From: Nitrospirota bacterium
Lineage (GTDB): Bacteria; Nitrospirota; Nitrospiria; Nitrospirales; UBA8639
Direction: 5' to 3'
DNA length: 7,526 nucleotides
Assembly: GCA_029865515.1 (NCBI GenBank)
Contig: JAOUGQ010000135.1
Location: forward strand, 1 to 7,526
A program made the translations under genes and the position numbers. Within the stretch, counting starts at the first letter, position 1, and each line of letters begins with the position of its first letter. Of the stretch, positions 6,446 to 7,526 are shown in pieces. Under the pieces are notes generated by a model. The model made no database searches, had not been told where the DNA came from, and saw only the letters and a program-made list of their open reading frames with translations.

Positions 6446-7526
6446 TCATCCGTTTTTTCTTGGGTCAGACCCCACACCGGTCGGAAACACTCCAGACGGA
6501 CCCGTGCTTGAGTGCTCAACGATATTTGTCGGAAACGTTATGATCACCCTCGTCCCACGCCCTTCCTGGCTCTCAATGTGAATCATCCCCTGATGATCCT
6601 CCACGATTCGTTTGCATTGAAACAGCCCAACACCCAATCCATGCTGTTTTGAACTATTAAACGGCTGAAAGAGGCTTTCAAGCTGGTCCGCTGACATCCC
6701 GGCCCCCGTATCGACAATTTCTATGATCACCTGTTCTCCATCATAGGCGGTGGAAATATCGATCGTTCCATCCTCACCGGTCGCCTGACGCGCATTGAGG
6801 ATCAGGTTCAACAACACTTGCTTTATAGACTCCGACTTGAGCTGAAGCATTGGCACCTCTGGCCCGGGGTGAAAATTCGGCGTGCATCCCGAACCATTCA
6901 CTGCCGCAAGTGTTTCCTCGACCAGCATATTCATATCCACGGCTTGAGTGACAAACTCCTCGTGCCGATTGGATTCTTTTGCCTGACCGGCCAATTGCCC
7001 CATTAACTCGATGATTCGTTGAGAAGTATTTCGAACCGTTCGCATGGCAGAAACCTGAAATTCCGGATTATCCCCATATTGTTCAGCATTCTGCGCCACC
7101 ATCGATAAACTACACGCCAAATTTTTCAAATCATGCAAATAAAATGCGGCGAACCGATGCACCGCTTCCCATTTAGCCGCTGAACTGCGTTCCTCGACTA
7201 ATTCACATTGGATCAGCAGCATCGTCACATGATGAGCAATGGCTCGAAGTAAATCACAATCATCTTGATCATACACTTCATCAGGCAAGTCATGACTGAG
7301 GATACAAAACCCTAACAACCGTCCTTCACCGGTCAATAATGGCACACACACATGCGCTTGCTGGCCATCAAGAAATTCTCCCCAATCATCAACTGCACGT
7401 TTCTCCTCTTGAATCAACACAGGTTCTTGCAGCTTTTTCATTTGAAGAATAACCGGGTGAGTTTTCGGAATGGGAGGGGGATCCGCCATGATCAGCGGGC
7501 GATCTTTCTCTGTCCATGTCCGGCGA
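6446..7526 (-). CDS. PrsK-like sensor histidine kinase, C-terminal part (continues past the right edge)
   Basis: About 360 C-terminal residues of a sensor kinase; the frame stays open to the window edge, so the internal ATG at 7487-7489 is probably not the start. Numbering from that methionine, a GAF-like domain covers about 1-100 (HVCVPLLTGEGRLLGFCILS at 46-65). The phosphoacceptor region FAAFYLHDLKNL follows, with H119 the likely phosphorylated histidine. An HATPase domain comes next: N-box NLILNARQA (228-236), G1 box DTGAGMS (260-266), F-box FQPF (274-277) and G2 box GLGVGL (284-289). HDLKN followed by the NPEF segment and the GAF domain resembles PrsK, the kinase of the exosortase A/PEP-CTERM system, but the F/G2 region is less typical, so the name is a likeness and not a firm call. 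PrsK proteins are membrane-anchored at the N-terminus, which is not in view. A tail of about 27 residues follows the HATPase domain. The partner regulator is not in the window. Confidence 0.85.
   Translation of the reverse strand, partial: RRTWTEKDRPLIMADPPPIPKTHPVILQMKKLQEPVLIQEEKRAVDDWGEFLDGQQAHVCVPLLTGEGRLLGFCILSHDLPDEVYDQDDCDLLRAIAHHVTMLLIQCELVEERSSAAKWEAVHRFAAFYLHDLKNLACSLSMVAQNAEQYGDNPEFQVSAMRTVRNTSQRIIELMGQLAGQAKESNRHEEFVTQAVDMNMLVEETLAAVNGSGCTPNFHPGPEVPMLQLKSESIKQVLLNLILNARQATGEDGTIDISTAYDGEQVIIEIVDTGAGMSADQLESLFQPFNSSKQHGLGVGLFQCKRIVEDHQGMIHIESQEGRGTRVIITFPTNIVEHSSTGPSGVFPTGVGSDPRKNG
6462..6472. repeat. Perfect short palindrome GGGTCAGACCC at the 3' end of the kinase gene
   Basis: GGGTC and GACCC flank a single A, within TTGGGTCAGACCCCA at 6460-6474. 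It lies inside the last ten codons of the minus-strand kinase gene. The run of six T residues (6453-6458) sits on the left of the palindrome, so on the minus strand it would be an A-run in RNA, not a U-tract. It therefore does not act as an ordinary terminator in either direction. It resembles short palindromes found in dispersed repeats, but only one copy is present here. Confidence 0.4.

Noticed and set aside
6418..6458. Possible terminator between argJ and the kinase (hairpins at TGATTC/GAATCA and ATCAG/CTGAT, then six T)
   Set aside because: The stems are short and AT-rich, and the T-run lies several bases after the nearest stem, so a bidirectional or forward terminator is not supported.

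Overview
The window reads as chromosomal housekeeping DNA from a Gram-negative-type bacterium, most likely of the phylum Nitrospirota (Nitrospira-like). That placement is an inference from the protein style, the gene order proS / BFN / rplM-rpsI / argC-argJ, a PrsK-like histidine kinase, and an intergenic repeat that resembles ones I remember from Nitrospira. I could not check it against a database. No phage, transposase, CRISPR array, rRNA or tRNA is visible.

Layout, left to right. Positions 1-1442 (+) hold the C-terminal four fifths of prolyl-tRNA synthetase, with an apparent one-base frameshift in its first 17 bases. A leader of about 250 bases (1443-1691) carries a plausible promoter. It is followed by two tandem, diverged genes of the bifunctional-nuclease (BFN, DUF151) family at 1692-2147 and 2203-2682. 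Next come rplM (L13, 2718-3146) and rpsI (S9, 3191-3583), which end at a textbook rho-independent terminator (3615-3643). A gene-free stretch (3644-3966) contains a short dispersed-repeat-like sequence. Then come argC (3967-5043) and argJ (5088-6296), both on the + strand. A possible small reading frame (6320-6445) abuts, tail to tail, a PrsK-like histidine kinase on the minus strand (6446 to beyond the right edge).

Functionally, proS, rplM and rpsI serve translation. The short gaps (35-55 bases) between the two BFN genes, rplM and rpsI suggest one transcription unit ending at the terminator. argC and argJ are a second unit covering two steps of the acetylated arginine pathway: reduction of N-acetylglutamyl phosphate, and transfer of the acetyl group from N-acetylornithine back to glutamate. 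The kinase is convergent and belongs to a separate unit that starts outside the window.

I do not see an obviously new biological system. The points most worth a second look are the proS frameshift, the tandem BFN pair fused into a ribosomal-protein operon, the repeat upstream of argC, the small frame after argJ, and the repeat-like palindrome at the kinase C-terminus.
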